From Halanaerobiaceae bacterium (GTDB lineage: Bacteria; Bacillota_F; Halanaerobiia; Halanaerobiales; CSSED10-376): DNA of 13,376 nucleotides. The notes below the pieces were generated by a model. The model was not told where the DNA came from. It saw only the letters and a list, made by a program, of their open reading frames with translations, and ran no database searches. Positions within the stretch are counted from its first letter, which is position 1; each line of letters starts with the position of its first letter. Made by a program: the position numbers and the translations under genes. Below are positions 7,522 through 12,883 of the stretch, piece by piece. Where the stretch lies: assembly GCA_003557445.1 (NCBI GenBank), contig PWOK01000167.1, forward strand, positions 1 to 13,376, in the 5' to 3' direction.

Positions 7522-8436
7522 TTAAGCAAATAAATTTGTACTGAGATATCTCTCTCCTATATCTGGAGCTATAGTTACTATTGTTTTGTTATTATGTTTT
7601 TTAGCTATTCTTAAACTGGCAGCTATTGCTGCTCCAGATGAAATACCAACAAGCAGCCCTTCTTTTTGAGCCATTTCCCTTGTTGTATTTCTGGCCAGGG
7701 TATTACTGACAGTGATAATATCATCAATAATTGTTTTGTTTAATATTTCAGGTATAAAGCCAGCACCAATACCCTGAATTTCATGGGATCCCGGTTTATT
7801 ACCTGATAGTACTGCAGAATTTTCAGGTTCGACGGCAATAATCTTTGTATCGGGATTTTCTTCTTTTAATACTTCAGCAACACCTGTAAGAGTACCACCA
7901 GTACCAACCCCGGCGACAAAAAAGTCTATTGGCCGGTCTATATCTTTCAGGATTTCCCTGGCTGTTGTTTTTCTGTGTATTTCAGGATTTGCAGGATTTT
8001 CAAACTGTTGAGGCATAAAATAACCACTATTATTGGCAACCAGTTCCTGGGCTTTATTAATAGCACCTTTCATCCCCTGGTCTCCAGGGGTTAATATTAT
8101 TTTTGCACCAAAAGCTTTTAAAAGCTTACGCCTCTCCTTACTCATAGTGTCAGGCATGGTCAGAATAACATTATAATATTTAGATGCTCCAATAAGGGCC
8201 AGGCCAATACCGGTATTTCCACTGGTTGGTTCTACAATGGTACCTCCTGTTTTAAGATCACCGTTTTTTTCAGCCTGTTTAATCATATTATAGGCTATTC
8301 TATCTTTAACACTGCTTCCGGGGTTAAACATTTCCAGTTTGACAAAAATTTGTGTATTTTTGTTAGGATTAAGCTGATTAATCTTAATCAGTGGAGTATT
8401 ACCAATTAACTCTGAAACATTTTGATAAACTGACAT
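7522..8436 (-). CDS. cysK: Cysteine synthase (O-acetylserine sulfhydrylase A) CysK
   Basis: PLP enzyme that replaces the acetate of O-acetylserine with sulfide to make cysteine. The 304-residue protein shows every hallmark. IGNTPL is at 11-16. The PLP lysine is K44 in SSVKDR. The substrate loop TSGNTG (71-76) has N74. QFENPANP is at 144-151. The phosphate-binding GVGTGGT is at 176-182, and ISSGAA (265-270) has the serine facing the PLP ring nitrogen. PDIGERYLST is at 291-300, where PDSGERYLST is more common. ATG 8436 follows AGGAGGA. It is transcribed alone from an intergenic region in which I could not resolve a convincing promoter. The substrate-making cysE lies convergently across a shared terminator. 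Length and lack of a C-terminal extension fit CysK better than CysM or cystathionine beta-synthase. Confidence 0.95.
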   Translation of the reverse strand: MSVYQNVSELIGNTPLIKINQLNPNKNTQIFVKLEMFNPGSSVKDRIAYNMIKQAEKNGDLKTGGTIVEPTSGNTGIGLALIGASKYYNVILTMPDTMSKERRKLLKAFGAKIILTPGDQGMKGAINKAQELVANNSGYFMPQQFENPANPEIHRKTTAREILKDIDRPIDFFVAGVGTGGTLTGVAEVLKEENPDTKIIAVEPENSAVLSGNKPGSHEIQGIGAGFIPEILNKTIIDDIITVSNTLARNTTREMAQKEGLLVGISSGAAIAASLRIAKKHNNKTIVTIAPDIGERYLSTNLFA

Positions 8437-8509
8437 TTGAATTCCTCCTAGTATTTTTTTATGTATATTTAAAATTCAATAAAATCTATAGAAATCCTGC
8501 ATTTAGAAT

Positions 8510-8536
8510 AAAAAAAGGTCATCGCAAATGATGACC
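8510..8536 (-). terminator. Terminator after cotJABC
   Basis: On the minus strand GGTCATC (8536-8530) pairs with GATGACC (8523-8517) around a 6-nt loop, followed by a run of T (8516-8510). It lies 35 nt beyond the cotJC stop and separates the operon from cysK, which is transcribed in the same direction. Confidence 0.78.
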
Positions 8537-8571
8537 ATTAATAATATATTCTTTATAATATGATTTTATTA

Positions 8572-9135
8572 TTACATTTTATCCTGATAATCATGCAAAA
8601 GGTTTAAAACTTCACCAAAACGTTGAAAATGAACAACCTCCCGTATTCTTAAAAAAGAAAGGGTATCAATTATAGCCGGGTCACTGGCAATATTTATCAG
8701 ATATTCATAGGTTGCCCGGGCTTTTTCTTCGGCTGCCATATCTTCATGAATGGAAGTGATTGGATCTTCATGTGATTGAATAAAGGCTGCTGTCCAGGGT
8801 ACTCCAGAGGCATCTGAAGGGTAATTTGCTCTTCCGTGTTGAACATAATGGGGTGCAAAATTAGTTTCTCTTAACCGTCTGGGTGGGATTCCCTCTACAA
8901 GTTTATGAACCAGGGTACCAACAATTTCAAAATGGGCCAGTTCTTCTGTACCGATATCATTCAAGGTTGCTTTAGCTTCAGGTATTGGCATGCTGTACAT
9001 TTGTGAAAGGTATCTTATCGATGCAGATAATTCACCATCAGGCCCACCAAATTGAGTTATAACCAGTGATGCAAAATCCGGATCCTGTCTTCTTATTCTG
9101 GCAGGATATTGAAGATATTTTTTGTATTTCCACAT
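8572..9135 (-). CDS. cotJC: CotJC, manganese-catalase-like spore coat protein
   Basis: Spore-coat-associated protein of the manganese catalase family (ferritin-like four-helix bundle). The 187-residue protein keeps likely dimetal ligands: E35 in GGPDGELSAS, E65 and H68 in EELAHFE, a Glu at 136/137 in AAEEKARATYEYL, and E166/H169 in REVVHF. The protein could therefore decompose hydrogen peroxide, although activity is inference. It is shorter than the roughly 270-residue catalases such as that of Lactobacillus plantarum, as usual for CotJC. ATG 9135 follows AAAGGAGG. It is the last gene of cotJA-cotJB-cotJC and lies 24 nt after cotJB. In Bacillus this operon is made in the mother cell during sporulation. 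Catalases of this type can also occur outside spores, so presence does not prove the organism sporulates. Confidence 0.95.
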   Translation of the reverse strand: MWKYKKYLQYPARIRRQDPDFASLVITQFGGPDGELSASIRYLSQMYSMPIPEAKATLNDIGTEELAHFEIVGTLVHKLVEGIPPRRLRETNFAPHYVQHGRANYPSDASGVPWTAAFIQSHEDPITSIHEDMAAEEKARATYEYLINIASDPAIIDTLSFLRIREVVHFQRFGEVLNLLHDYQDKM

Positions 9136-9159
9136 AAATATATTCCTCCTTTCAAAACA

Positions 9160-9429
9160 TTAATAATCTATTTCCCAGGGCCAGGGTTCATTAATCCAGT
9201 TCCAGGGATAATCAGCTCCCGGGTATTCATTGACCAGTGGTTGATATTTGTTCTGGTATTTTTCCAGTAGATCACTTAAACGCCTTGCATATTTATTATG
9301 GTTTTTTAGTGCCCTTCTGTCTTCTGGATGAGTGTTTAAATATAGTACCAGTTCAAGGACAGTAAACTGTAATTCCATTATTTCCATTAATAAAGGGACA
9401 TTTATATTTTGACTATTATTTGAAGCCAT
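9160..9429 (-). CDS. cotJB: Spore coat protein CotJB
   Basis: Small spore coat protein of the CotJB family. It has 89 residues, with the family pattern LMEIMELQFTVLELVLYLNT (14-33), then HPEDRRAL (34-41), a helical KYARRLSDLLEKYQNKY segment (46-62) and the C-terminal aromatic signature YPWNWINEPWPWE (74-86). The first 12 residues are a poorly conserved leader. The ribosome binding site AGGAGGTGATT (9444-9434) is an extended match to the 16S 3' end and also encodes the last two Arg codons and stop of cotJA. The two genes are therefore 6 nt apart and probably coupled. It is thought to work with CotJA and CotJC in assembling an inner coat layer; its biochemical function is unknown. Confidence 0.95.
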   Translation of the reverse strand: MASNNSQNINVPLLMEIMELQFTVLELVLYLNTHPEDRRALKNHNKYARRLSDLLEKYQNKYQPLVNEYPGADYPWNWINEPWPWEIDY

Positions 9430-9435
9430 TGTTAA

Positions 9436-9591
9436 TCACCTCCTCTGTCTTTCATATGGTTTCCATAATTCCGGGAAAAGAGTACCTTTCTCTAAGGCTT
9501 CAGATAGAGAGAATTTATCAGTATAATGTTGAACTGGCACATAGGCCCGGGCCAGTTTTATTGGACCAGGTTTAAAATATTGTTTTTCCAT
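9436..9591 (-). CDS. cotJA: Spore coat protein CotJA (51 aa)
   Basis: This short ORF is easily missed by length filters. ATG 9591-9589 follows AAAAAGGAGG, and the frame runs 51 codons to TGA (9438-9436). The protein contains LARAYVPVQHYTDKFSLSE (13-31) and ALEKGTLFPELWKPY (32-46). These match the CotJA pattern of a YVP-Q-Y block followed by EAL-GTLFPEL-PY. The C-terminus ERQRR is basic. It is the first gene of the cotJABC operon. Its final codons AGG AGG TGA serve as the cotJB ribosome binding site. The family is a component needed for normal assembly of CotJC into the coat in Bacillus. Confidence 0.93.
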   Translation of the reverse strand: MEKQYFKPGPIKLARAYVPVQHYTDKFSLSEALEKGTLFPELWKPYERQRR

Positions 9592-9615
9592 ATAAAAACC
9601 TCCTTTTTTAGCACT

Positions 9616-9624
9616 TAGTATATG
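9616..9624 (-). promoter_or_regulatory. Possible mother-cell sigma (SigE/SigK) -10 element of cotJABC
   Basis: On the minus strand CATATACTA lies 25-33 nt upstream of the cotJA start. It fits the SigK -10 form CATAnnnTA and resembles the SigE -10. No convincing -35 is present at the right distance: SigE expects an ATA-type element 14-15 nt upstream, and I see only weak partial matches. The call rests on the -10 match and on the known sporulation control of cotJ. Confidence 0.4.
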
Positions 9625-9653
9625 ATATTAATCTTTATGGTAAATTGTTACAC

Positions 9654-9692
9654 AAAAAACAAACACCCCGGAATATTTTATTCCGGGGTGTT
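9654..9692 (-). terminator. Terminator of folT
   Basis: AACACCCCGGAAT (9662-9674) pairs perfectly with ATTCCGGGGTGTT (9680-9692) around a very short loop. On the minus strand it is followed by a T-rich stretch with six T in a row (9659-9654). It lies 23 nt past the folT stop and isolates folT from cotJA. Confidence 0.87.
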
Positions 9693-9715
9693 AATTATGC
9701 AAATGATTGTTTGAT

Positions 9716-10261
9716 TTAATGAATAGTATTTAATTGTTCAGAAGTTTTTAGTATATTATATTCAGCAAGCAGATTAATTGCATAAGCATAGAAGATCATA
9801 TGCAGTGGTTCTGCTATAAGTCTGGGAATTAAAACTGATAATATTGGAAGTTCAAATAATGAATTCAGAAAAATCGGGACCAGTATCATAGAAGTAATAA
9901 TCTGTCCGATAGCAATTGAAAAAAGAAGTGTCCAGAAATTAAGACTTCTCTTAAATACATATATGAACATCAGACCGGGAATAAATCCGGTAAGGAAGGA
10001 GGTTAAAGTAAAATGAGGAACATATCCTCCCATAGGGGTAACCCAAAAACCAATAAAATCGGCCGCGGCTCCAACAAGACCGCCAGCGACAGGACCAAAA
10101 AATATTCCTGCAATAATTATTGGTAAAGCTCCAATTCCTATTCTGATTCCTTCTACTCCGGCAAAAGCTATACTGATACTAAATATACGGGTTAAGATGA
10201 TACTTAGAGCAATTAAAAATCCCATATACACAATTCTTTTTGTGGAATAATTTTCTTCCAT
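9716..10261 (-). CDS. folT: Folate ECF transporter S component FolT
   Basis: Membrane substrate-binding subunit of an energy-coupling-factor importer, predicted to bind folate or a reduced folate and to share the EcfA-A'-T module encoded elsewhere. The 181 residues are largely hydrophobic, with about five to six membrane segments (roughly 10-30, 42-62, 64-78, 88-104, 110-132, 145-165). The block RIGIGALPIIIAGIFFGP (40-57), then GGLVGAAADFIGF and GGYVPHFTLTSFLTG, fits the folate-transporter S-component family. The family call is made firm by the THF riboswitch in its leader. ATG 10261 follows AAAGGAGGTG (10277-10268), which is part of the sequestering stem. It is transcribed alone, with its own promoter and terminator. 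Without the riboswitch, another vitamin specificity in the same superfamily would have been possible. Confidence 0.9.
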   Translation of the reverse strand: MEENYSTKRIVYMGFLIALSIILTRIFSISIAFAGVEGIRIGIGALPIIIAGIFFGPVAGGLVGAAADFIGFWVTPMGGYVPHFTLTSFLTGFIPGLMFIYVFKRSLNFWTLLFSIAIGQIITSMILVPIFLNSLFELPILSVLIPRLIAEPLHMIFYAYAINLLAEYNILKTSEQLNTIH

Positions 10262-10270
10262 GACTTACAC

Positions 10271-10320
10271 CTCCTTTCTCTTTGGTTTACTGGCAGTGGC
10301 CTGTACCAAAGAGAAAAGAG
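10271..10320 (-). promoter_or_regulatory. Shine-Dalgarno-sequestering hairpin of folT (riboswitch expression platform)
   Basis: On the minus strand CTCTTTTCTCTTTGGT (10320-10305) pairs over 16 positions, one of them G-U, with ACCAAAGAGAAAGGAG (10286-10271), enclosing an 18-nt loop. The 3' arm contains the GGAG of the folT ribosome binding site, so the folded stem should block translation. There is no T-run after it, which argues for translational control rather than transcription termination. A competing helix is possible: ACCAAAGGG (10335-10327) with CTCTTTGGT (10313-10305). Confidence 0.82.
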
Positions 10321-10333
10321 TTAAAACCCTTTG

Positions 10334-10427
10334 GTGACAGCGGACGCGAAACCATATCACACTTAAATCTCGTCCTGAGGCAACGTCCCATCCTCAGGCA
10401 CTTAGCGCATGGTTCCTACTCTGCCAC
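10334..10427 (-). promoter_or_regulatory. Tetrahydrofolate (THF) riboswitch aptamer
   Basis: Read on the minus strand, this 94-nt RNA has the helices expected of the THF riboswitch. P1 is GTGGCAG (10427-10421) with CTGTCAC (10340-10334), one G-U pair. P2 is AACCAT (10414-10409) with ATGGTT (10355-10350), perfect. P3 is CCTGAGG (10398-10392) with CCTCAGG (10380-10374), perfect, closing a loop with GGGACGTTG. The conserved joining sequences are present: GAGTAGG after P1, GCGCTAAGTG before P3, GACGAG after P3, and CGCGTCCG before the P1 return. It lies upstream of folT, a known context for this class. The expected logic is that bound THF lowers folate uptake. Confidence 0.92.
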
Positions 10428-10435
10428 TTTTACTT

Positions 10436-10464
10436 ATTTTAACATGGTTTTTATGAAATGTAAA
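10436..10464 (-). promoter_or_regulatory. Sigma-A promoter of the riboswitch-folT transcript
   Basis: On the minus strand TTTACA (10464-10459) and TAAAAT (10441-10436) are separated by 17 nt. The predicted start near 10429 falls directly at the 5' end of the riboswitch aptamer, which supports both calls. Confidence 0.75.
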
Positions 10465-10586
10465 ATTAAATCTGGATTAATTACTTATTTCTTTTTGATA
10501 TTTTATGCAGGAAAAAAAGTATAGTTGTCGAATATGTAAATAGTGTAAAAAGATGTTTAGCAGAGATAAAAATAGGAGGATTACTA

Positions 10587-11291
10587 ATGCAATCTAATAT
10601 CAAAAATAGAGAAAATGAATTAATAACCAGAACTAATCCCAAATCACCAGTTTCTGAGGCATTTCGTTCAATAAGGACAAATTTATCGTTTTTGAGCCCT
10701 GATAGTCCCATAAAGACAATACTTATTACCAGTGCAGGAGCCAGTGAAGGAAAATCACTTGTTCTGTCCAACCTGGCAGTATCAATTGCTCAAAATGATA
10801 ATGATGTTCTGATAATTGATGCCGATTTGAGGAGACCAATGATGCATCGTTTTTTTGAAGTGACCAATTATTCAGGATTAAGTAATATATTAACAGAAGA
10901 AATTTCTTTTGATGAAGCAATTATGGATACTAAAATAGATAGATTAAAAATAATAGGGACAGGGGTTATCCCTCCCAATCCGGCTGAATTATTATCTTCA
11001 AAAAAAATGAAAGCAGTACTTAAAAAAGCAAAAGAAAAAGCAGATATTGTATTAATTGATTCACCACCTGTACTTGCTGTTACTGATGCAGCTGTTTTGT
11101 CCAATAAAGTGGATGGGGTTCTAATGGTTGTTGCTTCCCACCAGACCCAAAAAGAGGTTCTGAAAAGAGCACATACAACTTTAAAAAGGGCCAAAGCTAA
11201 TATTATTGGTTCCATTTTAAATAAATACCCCTTACAGGGAGGTAGCTATTATTCTGGATATTATTATGATTCATATGCTGAAGAAGAATAG
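10587..11291 (+). CDS. cpsD: CpsD/CapB-type bacterial tyrosine kinase
   Basis: Cytoplasmic BY-kinase that autophosphorylates on tyrosine and controls exopolysaccharide or capsule assembly. In the 234 residues, EAFRSIRTNL (24-33) is the typical N-terminal segment. Walker A is SAGASEGKS (49-57, K56), with Leu58 where Thr is common. Walker A' is VLIIDAD (74-80) and Walker B is IVLIDSPP (154-161). The tail is a tyrosine cluster, with six Tyr between 221 and 230, followed by acidic residues; this is the usual autophosphorylation site. ATG 10587 follows TAGGAGGA. The matching phosphatase is 11 nt downstream, and the SD of that gene overlaps this stop. No promoter is clear: TTGATA (10495-10500) and TATAGT (10520-10525) have a 19-nt spacer. 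The membrane activator CpsC/CapA (Wzz domain) that such short kinases need is not adjacent in this window. Confidence 0.92.
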   Translation: MQSNIKNRENELITRTNPKSPVSEAFRSIRTNLSFLSPDSPIKTILITSAGASEGKSLVLSNLAVSIAQNDNDVLIIDADLRRPMMHRFFEVTNYSGLSNILTEEISFDEAIMDTKIDRLKIIGTGVIPPNPAELLSSKKMKAVLKKAKEKADIVLIDSPPVLAVTDAAVLSNKVDGVLMVVASHQTQKEVLKRAHTTLKRAKANIIGSILNKYPLQGGSYYSGYYYDSYAEEE

Positions 11292-11302
11292 GAGATATTT
11301 AA

Positions 11303-12073
11303 ATGATAGATATTCATACTCATATTTTGCCATCAGTAGATGATGGCCCCAAAAATTACAAACAGGCACTGGAAATAATAAAAGAATCAAGTAAACAGGG
11401 AATAAAAAAAATGGTAGCCACTCCTCATTACCTGGAAAAAGGATTTCAATTATATCCAGAGGAGACTGAAAAAAAAGTGGCAGAATTACAGGACAGGATT
11501 AACAAAGAAGGGATTAATATGGAAATTTTTCCGGGAGCAGAAGTTCATATAAACCCTGATATTGGTAAAAAGCTTAAAAATGGGCTGGTAAGTACAGTAA
11601 ATCACAGCCATTATATTTTAATAGAATTCCCCTTTGCTTATATACCTGATTATGTTGACAATGTTTTTTATGATCTAAAAATAATGGGTTATACACCAAT
11701 AATCTGTCATCCTGAAAGGTATAGTGAGATAATTAAACATCCCAATATATTATATAACTGGATACAGGAAGGTATGCTGGCTCAGGTCAACGCCAGCAGC
11801 CTTATAGGAGCTTTTGGAAAAGAAGTTAAGGAAACTGCTATTAAGCTTGTTAATCATAATCTAATCCAGTTTATTGGTTCAGATGTTCATTCCACCAAAA
11901 ACAGAAAACAATATTTAAAGAGAGCTGTTAAATTGCTGGAAGATTCGGATATTGACACTGAATATTTTTTCAATAATGCTGAACAAATATTGAAAGACAA
12001 TAAAGTTAAAAAACTAATCCCGGTAAAATATAAACCTGACAGTTTTCTGGATAAAATCAAAAAACTATTTTAA
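11303..12073 (+). CDS. cpsB: CpsB/YwqE-type protein-tyrosine phosphatase (PHP fold)
   Basis: Metal-dependent tyrosine phosphatase predicted to dephosphorylate the tyrosine tail of the neighbouring kinase and so regulate polysaccharide synthesis. Its 256 residues show the family's metal-binding motifs: MIDIHTHILPSVDDG (1-15; H5, H7, D14), ATPHY (39-43; H42), GAEVHI (78-83; E80), ICHPERY (134-140; H136) and GSDVHS (192-197; D194, H196). These match the ligand set known for pneumococcal CpsB. ATG 11303 follows TAGGAG, which overlaps the kinase stop codon, so the pair is one operon and probably coupled. The final 9 nt overlap the 3' end of the convergent HD-domain gene, and no terminator hairpin separates them. 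The C-terminal 20 residues are basic. Confidence 0.93.
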   Translation: MIDIHTHILPSVDDGPKNYKQALEIIKESSKQGIKKMVATPHYLEKGFQLYPEETEKKVAELQDRINKEGINMEIFPGAEVHINPDIGKKLKNGLVSTVNHSHYILIEFPFAYIPDYVDNVFYDLKIMGYTPIICHPERYSEIIKHPNILYNWIQEGMLAQVNASSLIGAFGKEVKETAIKLVNHNLIQFIGSDVHSTKNRKQYLKRAVKLLEDSDIDTEYFFNNAEQILKDNKVKKLIPVKYKPDSFLDKIKKLF

Positions 12074-12745
12074 TTTTTCAGGACCAATATTACCCAGTAT
12101 TTTGAGATTGTTAATTATAAGTCTGAACCTGCAACCAAGCTGATTTGAGGCAGCTTTACACATTTCCATTCTGTATAAATATATTTCAAAATAGTCCATA
12201 ACCTGACACATAGAAGTATCAAAATCAATATATAAACTAATATTCATTTTTTCCGGGTCAACTTTTACCTCAGAAGAATTAATTGCCAGGTTTACTCTAT
12301 CATGTATTTCACTGGCGTTTTCTTTGTTGGCTCTGGTTCTATGGGCATCACTTTTATCAGCCAGAATCAAAGCAGAAGTAATGGGGCTGACAGGGTGGCC
12401 TATTTCTTCTTCATGATTGGCAATAGCTGTGGTTATTTCACATACATCTTTAAGTGGAATATTTAATTTTCTTAATTCACTGTAAACAATATTAGCACCT
12501 GAAACACCATGGTGTTTTCTGTTTAGCATATTACCTATATCATGCAGATAACCGGCAATAGCACCCAGCTCTACTATACGTTTTTCATAATCTAAATCTG
12601 TAAGGATCTGGGCTGTTAAATCTGCAACATAATTAACATGTCTGAAACCATGCTCGGTATATCCTCTTTTGGATAAATAATTATTGGCGTTTTTTATCAT
12701 AAGCTGAAAATCAGGATTATTTTTTATTTTTTTTAATGTAAGCAT
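12065..12745 (-). CDS. HD-domain metal-dependent phosphohydrolase
   Basis: Predicted soluble HD-superfamily hydrolase of 226 residues; the substrate is unknown. The metal-binding signature is visible: H36 in FRHVNYV, the HDIG motif at 68-71 (in GYLHDIGNM), H78/H79, H111 in ANHEEEIGHP and D130/D133 in ILADKSDAHRTR. The C-terminal part (about 150-226) has IHDRVNLAI, SLYIDFDTSMCQVMDYFEIY (170-189) and a CRFRLIINNL strand. I do not match this part to a named domain, but it may be a family-specific extension. No GYP motif of HD-GYP cyclic-di-GMP phosphodiesterases is present, and no RelA/SpoT synthetase part. ATG 12745 follows AAGGAGAG. It is transcribed alone from a promoter divergent to ilvD and converges on the phosphatase gene with a 9-nt overlap. 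Confidence 0.85.
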   Translation of the reverse strand: MLTLKKIKNNPDFQLMIKNANNYLSKRGYTEHGFRHVNYVADLTAQILTDLDYEKRIVELGAIAGYLHDIGNMLNRKHHGVSGANIVYSELRKLNIPLKDVCEITTAIANHEEEIGHPVSPITSALILADKSDAHRTRANKENASEIHDRVNLAINSSEVKVDPEKMNISLYIDFDTSMCQVMDYFEIYLYRMEMCKAASNQLGCRFRLIINNLKILGNIGPEKLK

Positions 12746-12779
12746 TTTTATCTCTCCTTATATTTTTTAGTTAATCTAA

Positions 12780-12808
12780 ATTATAACACAGGTTATTATT
12801 GTTTTCTA
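12780..12808 (-). promoter_or_regulatory. Promoter of the HD-domain gene (extended -10)
   Basis: On the minus strand TATAAT (12785-12780) is preceded by TG one base away (TGTTATAAT), an extended -10. A weak -35, TAGAAA (12808-12803), lies 17 nt upstream. The start would be near 12773, about 28 nt before the ATG. Confidence 0.65.
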
Positions 12809-12818
12809 GATTAATTTC

Positions 12819-12847
12819 TTGAACTTCTCTTAATAATAAAATATAAT
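12819..12847 (+). promoter_or_regulatory. Sigma-A promoter of ilvD
   Basis: TTGAAC (12819-12824) and a perfect TATAAT (12842-12847) have a 17-nt spacer. The leader would be only about 30 nt, so there is no room for a T-box leader of the sort often found on branched-chain amino acid genes. This promoter diverges from that of the HD-domain gene. Confidence 0.78.
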
Positions 12848-12883
12848 AATAAAAAGAATATATAATTTAAAGAGGGGATATAT

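Noticed and set aside
7219..7533. 104-codon plus-strand ORF across the end of cysE and the terminator
   Set aside because: It overlaps cysE in another frame and runs through the terminator hairpin.
10282..10524. 80-codon plus-strand ORF
   Set aside because: It lies exactly antisense to the THF riboswitch and the folT promoter, has no ribosome binding site, and has no protein-like composition.
12848..12883. T-box leader before ilvD
   Set aside because: Only about 30 nt lie between the predicted transcription start and the ATG, and no T-box or specifier stem is present.
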